Shown piece by piece: positions 1 to 4,741 of a stretch of 5,485 nucleotides of DNA. The stretch's first letter is position 1; each line of letters opens with the position of its first letter. Source of the DNA: Methanobacterium sp. UBA8 (GTDB taxonomy: Archaea; Methanobacteriota; Methanobacteria; Methanobacteriales; Methanobacteriaceae); the NCBI GenBank assembly GCA_002509665.1, contig DADN01000237.1:1007-6491 (forward strand), given 5' to 3'. Below the pieces are notes generated by a model that saw nothing but the letters and a program-made list of their open reading frames with translations, had not been told where the DNA came from and made no database searches. The position numbers and the translations under genes were made by a program.

Positions 1-53
1 GTAAAGCTTTAAATAGCACTATCTTGTATAAAACTTATTCAAAGTGTTGGATA

Positions 54-126
54 TATTTTGATCTTATTGCTCTTTAAATAAAAGTCGTGGCTTTAAAAGC
101 TTAAATAAAATGTAAAGATCAAAATA
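54..126. repeat. 12-bp inverted repeat in the methyltransferase upstream region
   Basis: The left arm TATTTTGATCTT (54-65) and the right arm AAGATCAAAATA (115-126) are perfect reverse complements separated by 49 nt. The right arm ends 5 nt before the AT-rich element proposed as the methyltransferase TATA box. Each arm contains a GATC core flanked by A/T, which suits a dimeric DNA-binding protein touching two sites. The 49-nt spacing makes a simple hairpin terminator unlikely. The arms are seen directly; an operator role is inference. Confidence 0.5.
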
Positions 127-131
127 AGATA

Positions 132-144
132 AAAATATAAATTA
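132..144 (+). promoter_or_regulatory. Candidate archaeal TATA box for the methyltransferase gene
   Basis: The stretch AAAATATAAATTA, preceded by purine-rich GATAAAA that could serve as the TFB-recognition element, sits about 46 nt before the ATG at 184. Archaeal transcription usually starts about 25 nt after the TATA centre, which predicts a start near 160-168 and a leader of roughly 20 nt carrying the ribosome-binding site. Other TATA-like runs (73-84 and 100-112) lie further upstream and could belong to other start sites. Confidence 0.5.
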
Positions 145-171
145 GTTTAAGGGACTAACAAATTTTAATAT

Positions 172-179
172 GGGATGAT
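172..179 (+). promoter_or_regulatory. Ribosome-binding site that decides the methyltransferase start
   Basis: GGGATGAT lies 4 nt before the ATG at 184 and matches the GGTGAT part of the sequence complementary to the archaeal 16S rRNA 3' end with one mismatch. It overlaps the alternative ATG at 175, which has only A/T sequence before it. The site therefore favours 184. Confidence 0.5.
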
Positions 180-183
180 TATT

Positions 184-987
184 ATGGGTAACGATTATGT
201 TCACGGATATTCTGAAGAGGAGTCTAACAGACTGCTTGATCAGGCAAATACGCTTGCTGACCTTCTGCATGAGGGTACTAAATACTCTGCAGGAAGTAAA
301 GTTTTAGAAGCAGGCTGCGGTGTGGGGGCGCAAACGATAAGGCTTGTAAAAAGCAGCCCTGATGCTGAAATTACATCAATTGACATATCTGAAGATTCAA
401 TAAAGCAGGCAAAAGAGTTAGTAGAACAAAATGGGTTTTCTAATATTGAATTTCAACGGGCAGACCTTCTAAATTTACCATTTGAAGATGAAACTTTTGA
501 TCATATATTTGTCTGCTTCGTGCTTGAGCATCTAAAGGATCCAATAGCTGCGCTGGAAAGTTTAAGGAGAGTTCTTAAGAAAGGAGGCTCAATCACCGTA
601 ATTGAAGGAGATCATGGGTCCTGTTATTTCTATCCTGAAACAAAAGAATCAGTTAAAGCATGGAAATGCTTAATAGAGTGTCAAACTGGACTGGACTGTA
701 ACCCGATGATTGGGAGAGAAATTTATCCCCTCTTAAAAAATTCTGGATTTGAAAATGTCCAGGTTTTACCTAAAATTGTATATGTTGATGCAAGCAAACC
801 TGATTTGGTGGAAGGGTTCAATAAAAGGACTATTATTGCAATGGTGGAAGGAGTTAAAGAACAGGCAATTTCTTCAGGTATGATGGATGCAGAATCATGG
901 AAAAAAGGGATAGGAGATTTATATAAAACAACAGAATCTGATGGGGTTTTCTTTTATAACTTCTTCAAGGGTACTGCAGTAAAATAA
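184..987 (+). CDS. Class I SAM-dependent methyltransferase (UbiE/Methyltransf_11-like)
   Basis: This gene encodes a probable cytosolic methyltransferase of 267 residues that uses S-adenosylmethionine; the acceptor is unknown. The Rossmann-fold motifs are clear and in order. Motif I, VLEAGCGVGAQT, is at residues 40-51. The acidic residue at the end of strand 2 is D67 in SIDIS. The ADLLNLPFEDETFD segment around D94-D106 is followed by VLEHL (113-117), and LKKGG (131-135) leads into the IEGDHGS strand. The C-terminal 120 residues form the variable substrate-binding part. The N-terminus GNDYVHGYS, followed by a helix containing LLDQANTL, resembles archaeal and bacterial proteins often labelled menaquinone/ubiquinone methyltransferase. 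That label should not be trusted, because this type of organism is not expected to make those quinones. I chose ATG 184 over the upstream ATG at 175 because of the ribosome-binding site and TATA spacing. The gene appears to be monocistronic, with a T8 tract after its stop. Confidence 0.9.
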   Translation: MGNDYVHGYSEEESNRLLDQANTLADLLHEGTKYSAGSKVLEAGCGVGAQTIRLVKSSPDAEITSIDISEDSIKQAKELVEQNGFSNIEFQRADLLNLPFEDETFDHIFVCFVLEHLKDPIAALESLRRVLKKGGSITVIEGDHGSCYFYPETKESVKAWKCLIECQTGLDCNPMIGREIYPLLKNSGFENVQVLPKIVYVDASKPDLVEGFNKRTIIAMVEGVKEQAISSGMMDAESWKKGIGDLYKTTESDGVFFYNFFKGTAVK

Positions 988-1013
988 GAAATTGAAAGCA
1001 GAAATATGACAAC

Positions 1014-1021
1014 TTTTTTTT
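1014..1021 (+). terminator. T-tract terminator after the methyltransferase gene
   Basis: A run of eight T (continuing as CTTT) begins 27 nt after the methyltransferase stop codon. Oligo-T tracts without a strong hairpin are the usual intrinsic terminators in archaea. Its place before a new TATA-like element suggests that the next gene is transcribed separately. Confidence 0.55.
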
Positions 1022-1044
1022 CTTTGATGTGGGTATGAAACTTG

Positions 1045-1056
1045 TATTTAAAAAAG
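1045..1056 (+). promoter_or_regulatory. Candidate TATA box for the transglutaminase-like gene
   Basis: TATTTAAAAAAG sits about 50 nt before the TTG start at 1100. It would place transcription initiation near 1075 and give a leader of about 25 nt that includes GGAG. The surroundings are A-rich, so the exact box is uncertain. Confidence 0.35.
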
Positions 1057-1087
1057 CAGATAAAAATACAAAAAACATAAAAAGCTC

Positions 1088-1091
1088 GGAG
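1088..1091 (+). promoter_or_regulatory. GGAG ribosome-binding site supporting a TTG start
   Basis: GGAG lies 8 nt before the TTG at 1100. This is the only good Shine-Dalgarno match near the start of this frame. The first in-frame ATG, at 1154, has no comparable site, so this element supports the non-ATG start. Confidence 0.55.
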
Positions 1092-1099
1092 TCGAAAAT

Positions 1100-1690
1100 T
1101 TGCAGTTTAACCAGATAGATGATATAACAGATTATTTGAAGGGTTCTGAAATCATGGATTACAATAATTCTAGAATCCAGGAGAAGGCGTTAGAACTATC
1201 TTTAAATTCTAAAAATCAGTTTGAAACTATCAAAAATATTTATGAATTTGTAAGGGATGAAATACCACACTCACTAGACATCAATGGCCAGAAAGTGGCT
1301 TTCAAGGCATCTGAAGTTTTAGATAATGGTCAGGGGATCTGTTTTGCAAAATCCAACCTGCTTGCTGCAATGCTAAGATTTTTAGAAGTACCAACAGGTT
1401 TTTGCTATCAAAGATTAACTCATGATGGAGGTTACATACTCCATGGGCTTAATGCAGTATTTTTAGATGATAAATGGTACAGGCTAGATGCTAGAGGTAA
1501 CAGGGGATATGTGAACGCCCAGTTTTCAGTTGATATGGAAAAGCTTGCATTTCAAATTTCAAAAGAAGGTGAAATAGATTATCCTGGGATATACAGCAAA
1601 CCTGTTGAATCAATTGTAACGGCTTTTAATGGTGCTGAAACAGTTGATGAGCTTATGGAAAAGATTCCAGATAGGTTAAACAGTATCTAA
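1100..1690 (+). CDS. Transglutaminase-like (papain-fold) domain protein
   Basis: The product is a 196-residue protein of the transglutaminase-like superfamily, whose members are thiol enzymes that cleave or transfer amide bonds; the substrate is unknown. The catalytic triad is visible: C81 in the GICFAKS motif, H115 in LHGLNAVF and D130 in RLDARGN. The helix before the cysteine contains IYEFVRDEIPHS (47-58), a common feature of this family. There is no signal peptide or membrane segment, so a cytosolic protein is expected. The TTG start is preferred over ATG 1154 because of GGAG at 1088-1091, and because the segment DYLKGSEIMDY (11-21) would be cut by the ATG and looks like a conserved family N-terminus. 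The upstream T8 tract and an own TATA-like element suggest separate transcription from the methyltransferase, although read-through would give a two-gene unit. The gene converges with the small minus-strand gene that follows. Confidence 0.88.
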   Translation: MQFNQIDDITDYLKGSEIMDYNNSRIQEKALELSLNSKNQFETIKNIYEFVRDEIPHSLDINGQKVAFKASEVLDNGQGICFAKSNLLAAMLRFLEVPTGFCYQRLTHDGGYILHGLNAVFLDDKWYRLDARGNRGYVNAQFSVDMEKLAFQISKEGEIDYPGIYSKPVESIVTAFNGAETVDELMEKIPDRLNSI

Positions 1691-1718
1691 AAAATTAATT
1701 AAGTTAACTAATCTCATT

Positions 1719-1734
1719 AAAAAGAATAAGAAAA
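1719..1734 (-). terminator. T-rich terminator for the DUF2795 gene
   Basis: On the minus strand this segment reads TTTTCTTATTCTTTTT and begins 33 nt after the stop codon of the 1768-2001 gene. A pyrimidine-rich, T-dominated stretch of this kind is a plausible archaeal terminator in a convergent gap. The + strand has no equally clear T run between 1691 and 1767, so termination of the transglutaminase-like transcript is not explained. Confidence 0.4.
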
Positions 1735-1767
1735 TTATTTTGATGTACTAAGATGATTTATAGTCCC

Positions 1768-2001
1768 TTATCTGCCGTGTTCGTGTCTAATTTCTGACCA
1801 TTCTTTATGCTTAAGCTGGGATCCTATCCTGATAAGTTCATCTTGAGATTTATACTCTTCATCAGGAAGAGTTTCTAAAGCATTAATTACATCTGCGCCA
1901 GCACCGTTAATTTTGGCGTGTTTAATTAATTCTGGCTTTTTAGCTGGATAATGTACACCACCTAAATAATTATAAACGGCTTCAGGGCTCATTCCGGCCA
2001 T
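1768..2001 (-). CDS. Small DUF2795 domain protein
   Basis: A 77-residue soluble protein matching the DUF2795 pattern. Family-like features are SPEAVYNYLGGVHYPAKKPELIKHA (starting near residue 5, described here by its YLxGVxYPA core at 12-20), the NGA turn at 32-34, and the ALETLPDEEYKS segment (41-52). The order of a first helix, a YPA turn, a second helix and then LPDxEY is typical of this small helical domain, whose function is not established. The tail from residue 53 to 77 is charged and rich in His and Lys. ATG 2001 is well supported by GGAGTGAT three nucleotides upstream. Methionine 4 is a weaker alternative. The gene has its own TATA-like element and is probably transcribed alone. It converges with the transglutaminase-like gene. 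The family identification is from remembered pattern, not from a search. Confidence 0.82.
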   Translation of the reverse strand: MAGMSPEAVYNYLGGVHYPAKKPELIKHAKINGAGADVINALETLPDEEYKSQDELIRIGSQLKHKEWSEIRHEHGR

Positions 2002-2004
2002 TAT

Positions 2005-2012
2005 ATCACTCC
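2005..2012 (-). promoter_or_regulatory. Strong ribosome-binding site of the DUF2795 gene
   Basis: The minus strand reads GGAGTGAT followed by three nucleotides and ATG. It is the best match in the window to the complement of the 16S rRNA 3' end, lacking one G of GGAGGTGAT. It fixes the start at 2001. Confidence 0.75.
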
Positions 2013-2052
2013 TTTAATCATTTTTAAGTGGATTGTTGGTTGGATAAATATG

Positions 2053-2062
2053 CTATTTAAAC
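2053..2062 (-). promoter_or_regulatory. Candidate TATA box for the DUF2795 gene
   Basis: On the minus strand this reads GTTTAAATAG, centred about 56 nt before the start codon. It would give transcription initiation near 2030 and a leader of about 28 nt. A second A/T run at 2042-2052 is an alternative. Confidence 0.4.
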
Positions 2063-2097
2063 AACTCGTCATATGCCCTAATATTGTTCAATTCATT

Positions 2098-2421
2098 TTA
2101 TATTCTCAGGAATTGGGATTGTCTAATTTTACTACTTATTGGAACTGCCGTCTTTTTACCGAGGTGCAATAATTCAAATTCAGGGGCATATAACAGCTTT
2201 TTTGTAGGTATTAAAAGCTGGGTCTTTTTGTCTTTTAATATCAACTCATATCTGATCAATATTTCCTCAAGGTCACGAATTATGTCATCATTATATTCAT
2301 GCAGGCGTTCCATTAATTTTGTTCGGAATATAAAAGTTGCAACACCTGAATATTTGTTATATCTCAATATTTCATACGTAGCCTTGAGTACAGATTCCCT
2401 TTTTGTCATAGGAGGTCTCAT
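2098..2421 (-). CDS. Unrecognised 107-residue protein
   Basis: I do not recognise this protein family. The product is soluble-looking and basic, with no signal peptide, membrane segment or cysteine. The N-terminal half is probably helical, with charged amphipathic stretches at about 5-20 and 32-58. It is followed by a likely beta hairpin around RYELILKDKKTQLLIPT (57-73) and a Lys/Arg-rich C-terminus. A helix followed by a hairpin can resemble a winged-helix DNA-binding domain, but there is no sequence motif to prove it. The coding strand is chosen because a TATA-like element lies at the right distance upstream and the composition is that of a normal soluble protein. The fully overlapping + strand frame is hydrophobic and low-complexity. 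The start at 2421 has only a weak GATGATC match upstream; a second methionine at residue 5 is possible. It lies 96 nt upstream of the DUF2795 gene on the same strand. Confidence 0.68.
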   Translation of the reverse strand: MRPPMTKRESVLKATYEILRYNKYSGVATFIFRTKLMERLHEYNDDIIRDLEEILIRYELILKDKKTQLLIPTKKLLYAPEFELLHLGKKTAVPISSKIRQSQFLRI

Positions 2422-2458
2422 GTACTTATTATGATCATCATGTGATAAATAATATTAC

Positions 2459-2469
2459 TATTTAATAAA
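2459..2469 (-). promoter_or_regulatory. Candidate TATA box for the unrecognised 107-residue gene
   Basis: The minus strand reads TTTATTAAATA, centred about 43 nt before the start at 2421. This predicts initiation near 2438 and a leader of about 17 nt. It is overlapped by a T7 run (minus strand, 2467-2473) that could also end transcripts coming from the DUF429 gene. Confidence 0.45.
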
Positions 2470-2473
2470 AAAA
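2467..2473 (-). terminator. Possible T7 terminator downstream of the DUF429 gene
   Basis: A run of seven T on the minus strand lies about 115 nt after the DUF429 stop codon and directly in front of the next gene's TATA element. It is the only clear T run in that gap. The distance is long, so assignment as that gene's terminator is tentative. Confidence 0.3.
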
Positions 2474-2587
2474 GCATAAATAAACTAATATGAAATAATC
2501 ATTAAATGGATTAATAGGTTTAAATTGTGTTTATTTTAACTTCAATATTGTATATATGTCCAATGATGTATTTTAATGCGTATTAAA

Positions 2588-3199
2588 TCAAAGAAACGTT
2601 TTAAAATTTAAAATATCATTTATACTCCTGTTTTCTTTAGGAAGAATTATGGTACCTTCATCCACATCACCAAACTCCATAAATTCTCCTCGCGCATAAA
2701 AAACACCTGCTATAACAAGCAGTGCAGCATCCAGTTCATGTCCACTGATATTTTCTGGCAATTCAAAATATTTTGTTAAGTCTTCATATAAATTTGAAAA
2801 GCCTAAAATTTTTTGAATGGTCCTTGGATGGGATTCTAATACGGTATATTCATCTTTAAGTTTCTCTGCTATTTGAATGCCTCTTTCTGTAAGCATCCGC
2901 ATTCCTCTGAATGTAAGGGGCAATGTTCTCCCATATTTGCGCATTTTCACTTCTGCTTCCCTAAAATGTCCTCCCTCTTTACTACAGCTGCAGTCTTTAC
3001 TCAGACAGCATCTGCCCTTTGGAAGTGATAGTGGAGCATCAATTACAATTAAAGATGGTTTTTTCAGGGATATATAACTTAAAATATCTTCATTTTTAAA
3101 AAGAGTGTTAAAATGAAGATTATGCCCGTATAAAAAGCAAATTCCTGTTGGATTTTCGGGTTTCCCTGATAGATCTATTCCAATGACTTTGATGTCCAT
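2588..3199 (-). CDS. DUF429 family protein, predicted RNase H-fold nuclease
   Basis: The product is a 203-residue protein of the DUF429 family, grouped with predicted RNase H-fold nucleases; no member's biological role is known to me. Family signatures are visible in order: IGIDLSGKPENPTG (6-19) with D9; IVIDAPLSLPKGR (51-63) with D54; HFREAEVKMRKYG (78-90); PLTFRGMRMLTERGI (94-108); VLESHPRTIQKILG (120-133) with E122; and GHELDAALLVIAG (153-165) with D157. D9, D54, E122 and D157 are spaced as the metal-binding acidic residues of an RNase H-like active site would be, which is inference from the fold. A local cysteine cluster (C64, C65, C70, C72) sits between the second and third motifs and could bind a metal. 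Length is near normal for the family. The ATG at 3199 places D9 close to the N-terminus, as expected, but has only a weak ribosome-binding site. The gene is 80 nt behind the nitroreductase gene. Confidence 0.85.
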   Translation of the reverse strand: MDIKVIGIDLSGKPENPTGICFLYGHNLHFNTLFKNEDILSYISLKKPSLIVIDAPLSLPKGRCCLSKDCSCSKEGGHFREAEVKMRKYGRTLPLTFRGMRMLTERGIQIAEKLKDEYTVLESHPRTIQKILGFSNLYEDLTKYFELPENISGHELDAALLVIAGVFYARGEFMEFGDVDEGTIILPKENRSINDILNFKTFL

Positions 3200-3250
3200 A
3201 TTTATCAGTTGTTTTATTGAGTATTATTGCAACAGCTAAAAGCAAGTCTG

Positions 3251-3260
3251 AAAAATTTAT
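3251..3260 (-). promoter_or_regulatory. Weak candidate TATA box for the DUF429 gene
   Basis: On the minus strand this reads ATAAATTTTT, about 56 nt before the ATG at 3199. It would allow separate transcription from the nitroreductase gene, with initiation near 3229. Co-transcription across the 80-nt gap is equally possible. Confidence 0.25.
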
Positions 3261-3279
3261 GATTCTATGATTAATAAAA

Positions 3280-3801
3280 TTAATAGGTTTCGCGATGAAT
3301 AAAGTCTTCAATTTCTTCTCTTGGTGGTGGAATAGGCTTTTCATCAGGATAGCCTACCGTAATTATTGCTACGGGCCTTATGCCATCTGGAATCCCTAAC
3401 AGAGATGAAACTGAATCTTCATCAAAGGCTCCATTCCAGCAAGCTCCGAGTCCAAGATTATGGATCATAAGGAGCATGTTTTGGGCTGCACACGCTGCAT
3501 CCTGTATGCAGTAAAGTTCCTGCCCTCTTTCGCCATATGTGGTACTTGATTTCCGCTTATAAGCACACATTACCAGCACAACAGGGGCTTCTGCAATGAA
3601 TTCCCTTATGTAACATGCGACTGCAAGTTGAGATTTTATCTCGGGGTCTTTTACAACTATAACTTCCCAGCTTTGTAAATTTCCAGCAGATGGGGCCCAT
3701 ATACCTGCTTCAATTATTTTATTTATAAGCTCATCATCAATTTCTTCTTCTTTATACTTCCTTATACTTCTCCTGTTCATTATAGCTTTATATAAGTCCA
3801 T
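3280..3801 (-). CDS. Nitroreductase-family FMN-dependent oxidoreductase
   Basis: The product is a 173-residue cytosolic flavoprotein of the nitroreductase superfamily, which uses FMN to pass electrons from NAD(P)H or another donor to an unknown acceptor. Visible signatures are the N-terminal phosphate-binding NRRSIRKY (9-16), WAPSAGNLQSW (35-45), the AEAPVVLVMCA strand, GLGACWNGAF in the second half, and RPVAIITVGYPDEKP from residue 142. Length is typical of the short single-domain members. The frame can be extended to a GTG at 3840, but ATG 3801 is preferred. It places NRRSIRKY near residue 10 as is usual, and the TATAAATA element at 3847-3854 would start transcription downstream of that GTG. 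The natural substrate cannot be inferred; its neighbours do not form an obvious pathway with it. Names such as NADH oxidase or dehalogenase would be over-reading. Confidence 0.9.
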   Translation of the reverse strand: MDLYKAIMNRRSIRKYKEEEIDDELINKIIEAGIWAPSAGNLQSWEVIVVKDPEIKSQLAVACYIREFIAEAPVVLVMCAYKRKSSTTYGERGQELYCIQDAACAAQNMLLMIHNLGLGACWNGAFDEDSVSSLLGIPDGIRPVAIITVGYPDEKPIPPPREEIEDFIHRETY

Positions 3802-3846
3802 ATTACCACAACACAGCTCTTTTTTGGAAATTAAGAGCACTTATCT

Positions 3847-3854
3847 TATTTATA
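3847..3854 (-). promoter_or_regulatory. TATA box of the nitroreductase gene
   Basis: The minus strand reads TATAAATA, centred 49 nt before ATG 3801, which predicts initiation around 3824-3828 and a leader of about 25 nt. A second A/T-rich element (about 3859-3880) lies just upstream. Either one places transcription initiation too close to, or beyond, the GTG at 3840 for that codon to be the start. Confidence 0.5.
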
Positions 3855-3945
3855 CTTTGTTTTTTATATTTAATATAATTATGAGATAAATTCTTAAATT
3901 TTTAACATGCGTTTTTGAAACTTTATTTAGCAGTTAAATGGAAAT

Positions 3946-4719
3946 TTATCTTCTGTAAATTTTTGTGGTGTAATATTTCTTAAAACCAATCTTTTTGTAA
4001 ACTGGATATCCCATTTCGCTTGCTTGTAAAATAGAAATGGGGTATCCTCTATTTTTTGCTTCATTTAACAGATAATAAACCATAGTTTTAGCTATGCCTT
4101 TTCTTCGAGCCTTGGGGACTGTCCCGATATAAAATAAACCTGCAGCCCCTTCACCATCAAAAAGTATTCCTGTAGCTACTGGCTTTTCATTTAGAAATCC
4201 TAAATAATAATGAGAATTAGGGCTTTCAAGTCCTGCATTAATAAAATATTTTTTATAAGACTGAATTATTTCGGGGAATTCAAAGCTTTTTACCAGGATA
4301 TCAGTCCATGTTTTGAGTTCATCTAAATTAAGAACTTCTTTTATCTCCATACCTTCTGGAAAGTTAAAACTTTCAGGGATATTTTCAAGATTAACTGCCA
4401 TTGCGTTCCAATTCTCTTTATACGTAAAACTATAATCTTTCAGGATGTTTTGCAGGCTTGCAGGATGTGATTGGGGAGTAATATACCAGGAAGCAGATAT
4501 ATTTAACTTTTTAATCCTTGAGACTATCTGTTCAATATTTGCAGATAGATTTGATTCATTGAAATTTGCCATGAAAATGCGGTTGAACCAGTTTTTTGCG
4601 AATATGTATTTAATTTCAGGAGTATCACGGACTTCATCACCATTTAAACGCCCTAAATTAAGAAAAAACTCTGCAGTATTATATTCAATTAAACTGGATA
4701 TTTCCTGATGAGTGTCCAT
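3946..4719 (-). CDS. GNAT-family N-acetyltransferase
   Basis: The product is a 257-residue protein with a C-terminal GNAT domain that would transfer an acyl group, usually acetyl from acetyl-CoA, to an amine; the acceptor is unknown. The acetyl-CoA pyrophosphate-binding motif is VPKARRKGIA (201-210), matching the R/Q-x-x-G-x-G/A pattern with R205, R206 and G208. It follows the GLFYIGT strand and precedes a long helix. PVYKKIGFKKY (239-249) is the usual C-terminal GNAT motif. The first 110 or so residues lie outside the core domain and may form a second, degenerate acetyltransferase-like half or an acceptor-binding region. I chose ATG 4719 because TGTGATGAT stands directly before it. A TTG at 4749 in the same frame would overlap taw2 by 8 nt and lacks a ribosome-binding site. 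The 22-nt gap behind taw2 suggests one transcript. Confidence 0.85.
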   Translation of the reverse strand: MDTHQEISSLIEYNTAEFFLNLGRLNGDEVRDTPEIKYIFAKNWFNRIFMANFNESNLSANIEQIVSRIKKLNISASWYITPQSHPASLQNILKDYSFTYKENWNAMAVNLENIPESFNFPEGMEIKEVLNLDELKTWTDILVKSFEFPEIIQSYKKYFINAGLESPNSHYYLGFLNEKPVATGILFDGEGAAGLFYIGTVPKARRKGIAKTMVYYLLNEAKNRGYPISILQASEMGYPVYKKIGFKKYYTTKIYRR

Positions 4720-4728
4720 ATCATCACA
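4720..4728 (-). promoter_or_regulatory. Ribosome-binding site that decides the acetyltransferase start
   Basis: The minus strand reads TGTGATGAT immediately before ATG 4719, so GTGAT ends 3 nt before the start. This is the same register as the GTGAT of the DUF2795 gene. It makes ATG 4719 better supported than the upstream TTG at 4749. Confidence 0.5.
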
Positions 4729-4741
4729 CAAATTAATTAAC

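Noticed and set aside
1..183. Possible small RNA gene or small protein gene in the left intergenic region
   Set aside because: I found no convincing stem-loop fold, no start with a ribosome-binding site and no frame of useful length. The region is best read as regulatory DNA.
1035..1118. Short 27-codon Lys-rich frame starting MKLVFKKADK just before the transglutaminase-like gene
   Set aside because: It runs across the proposed TATA box and ribosome-binding site and overlaps the next gene's start, and its composition only reflects A-rich DNA. A leader peptide is conceivable but unsupported.
1695..1709. Adjacent small palindromes TTAATTAA and AGTTAACT in the convergent gap
   Set aside because: Short A/T palindromes are common in this composition, TTAATTAA-like sequence also occurs at 4731-4740, and no T run follows to make a terminator on the + strand.
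2411..2422. GGAGGTCTCATG on the + strand, resembling a strong ribosome-binding site plus ATG
   Set aside because: The frame it would open stops after four codons. The bases are simply the start of the minus-strand gene read backwards.
2084..2434. 116-codon + strand frame with several hydrophobic stretches, resembling a membrane protein
   Set aside because: It lies entirely antisense to a better-composed minus-strand frame that has a correctly placed TATA-like element. Its hydrophobicity is what antisense reading of a Lys/Glu/Asp-rich gene tends to give.
2877..3077. 66-codon + strand frame
   Set aside because: Antisense shadow of the DUF429 gene, whose conserved motifs run through the same bases.
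2510..3290. Identical 12-mers ATTAATAGGTTT at 2510-2521 and 3279-3290
   Set aside because: One copy includes the nitroreductase stop codon. A 12-base AT-rich match within 5.5 kb is expected by chance, so I do not treat it as an attachment site or target duplication.
3120..3344. 74-codon minus-strand frame bridging two genes
   Set aside because: Overlaps the start of the DUF429 gene and the end of the nitroreductase gene in another frame, with no family-like sequence and no ribosome-binding site.
4445..4708. 87-codon + strand frame
   Set aside because: Antisense shadow of the GNAT gene.
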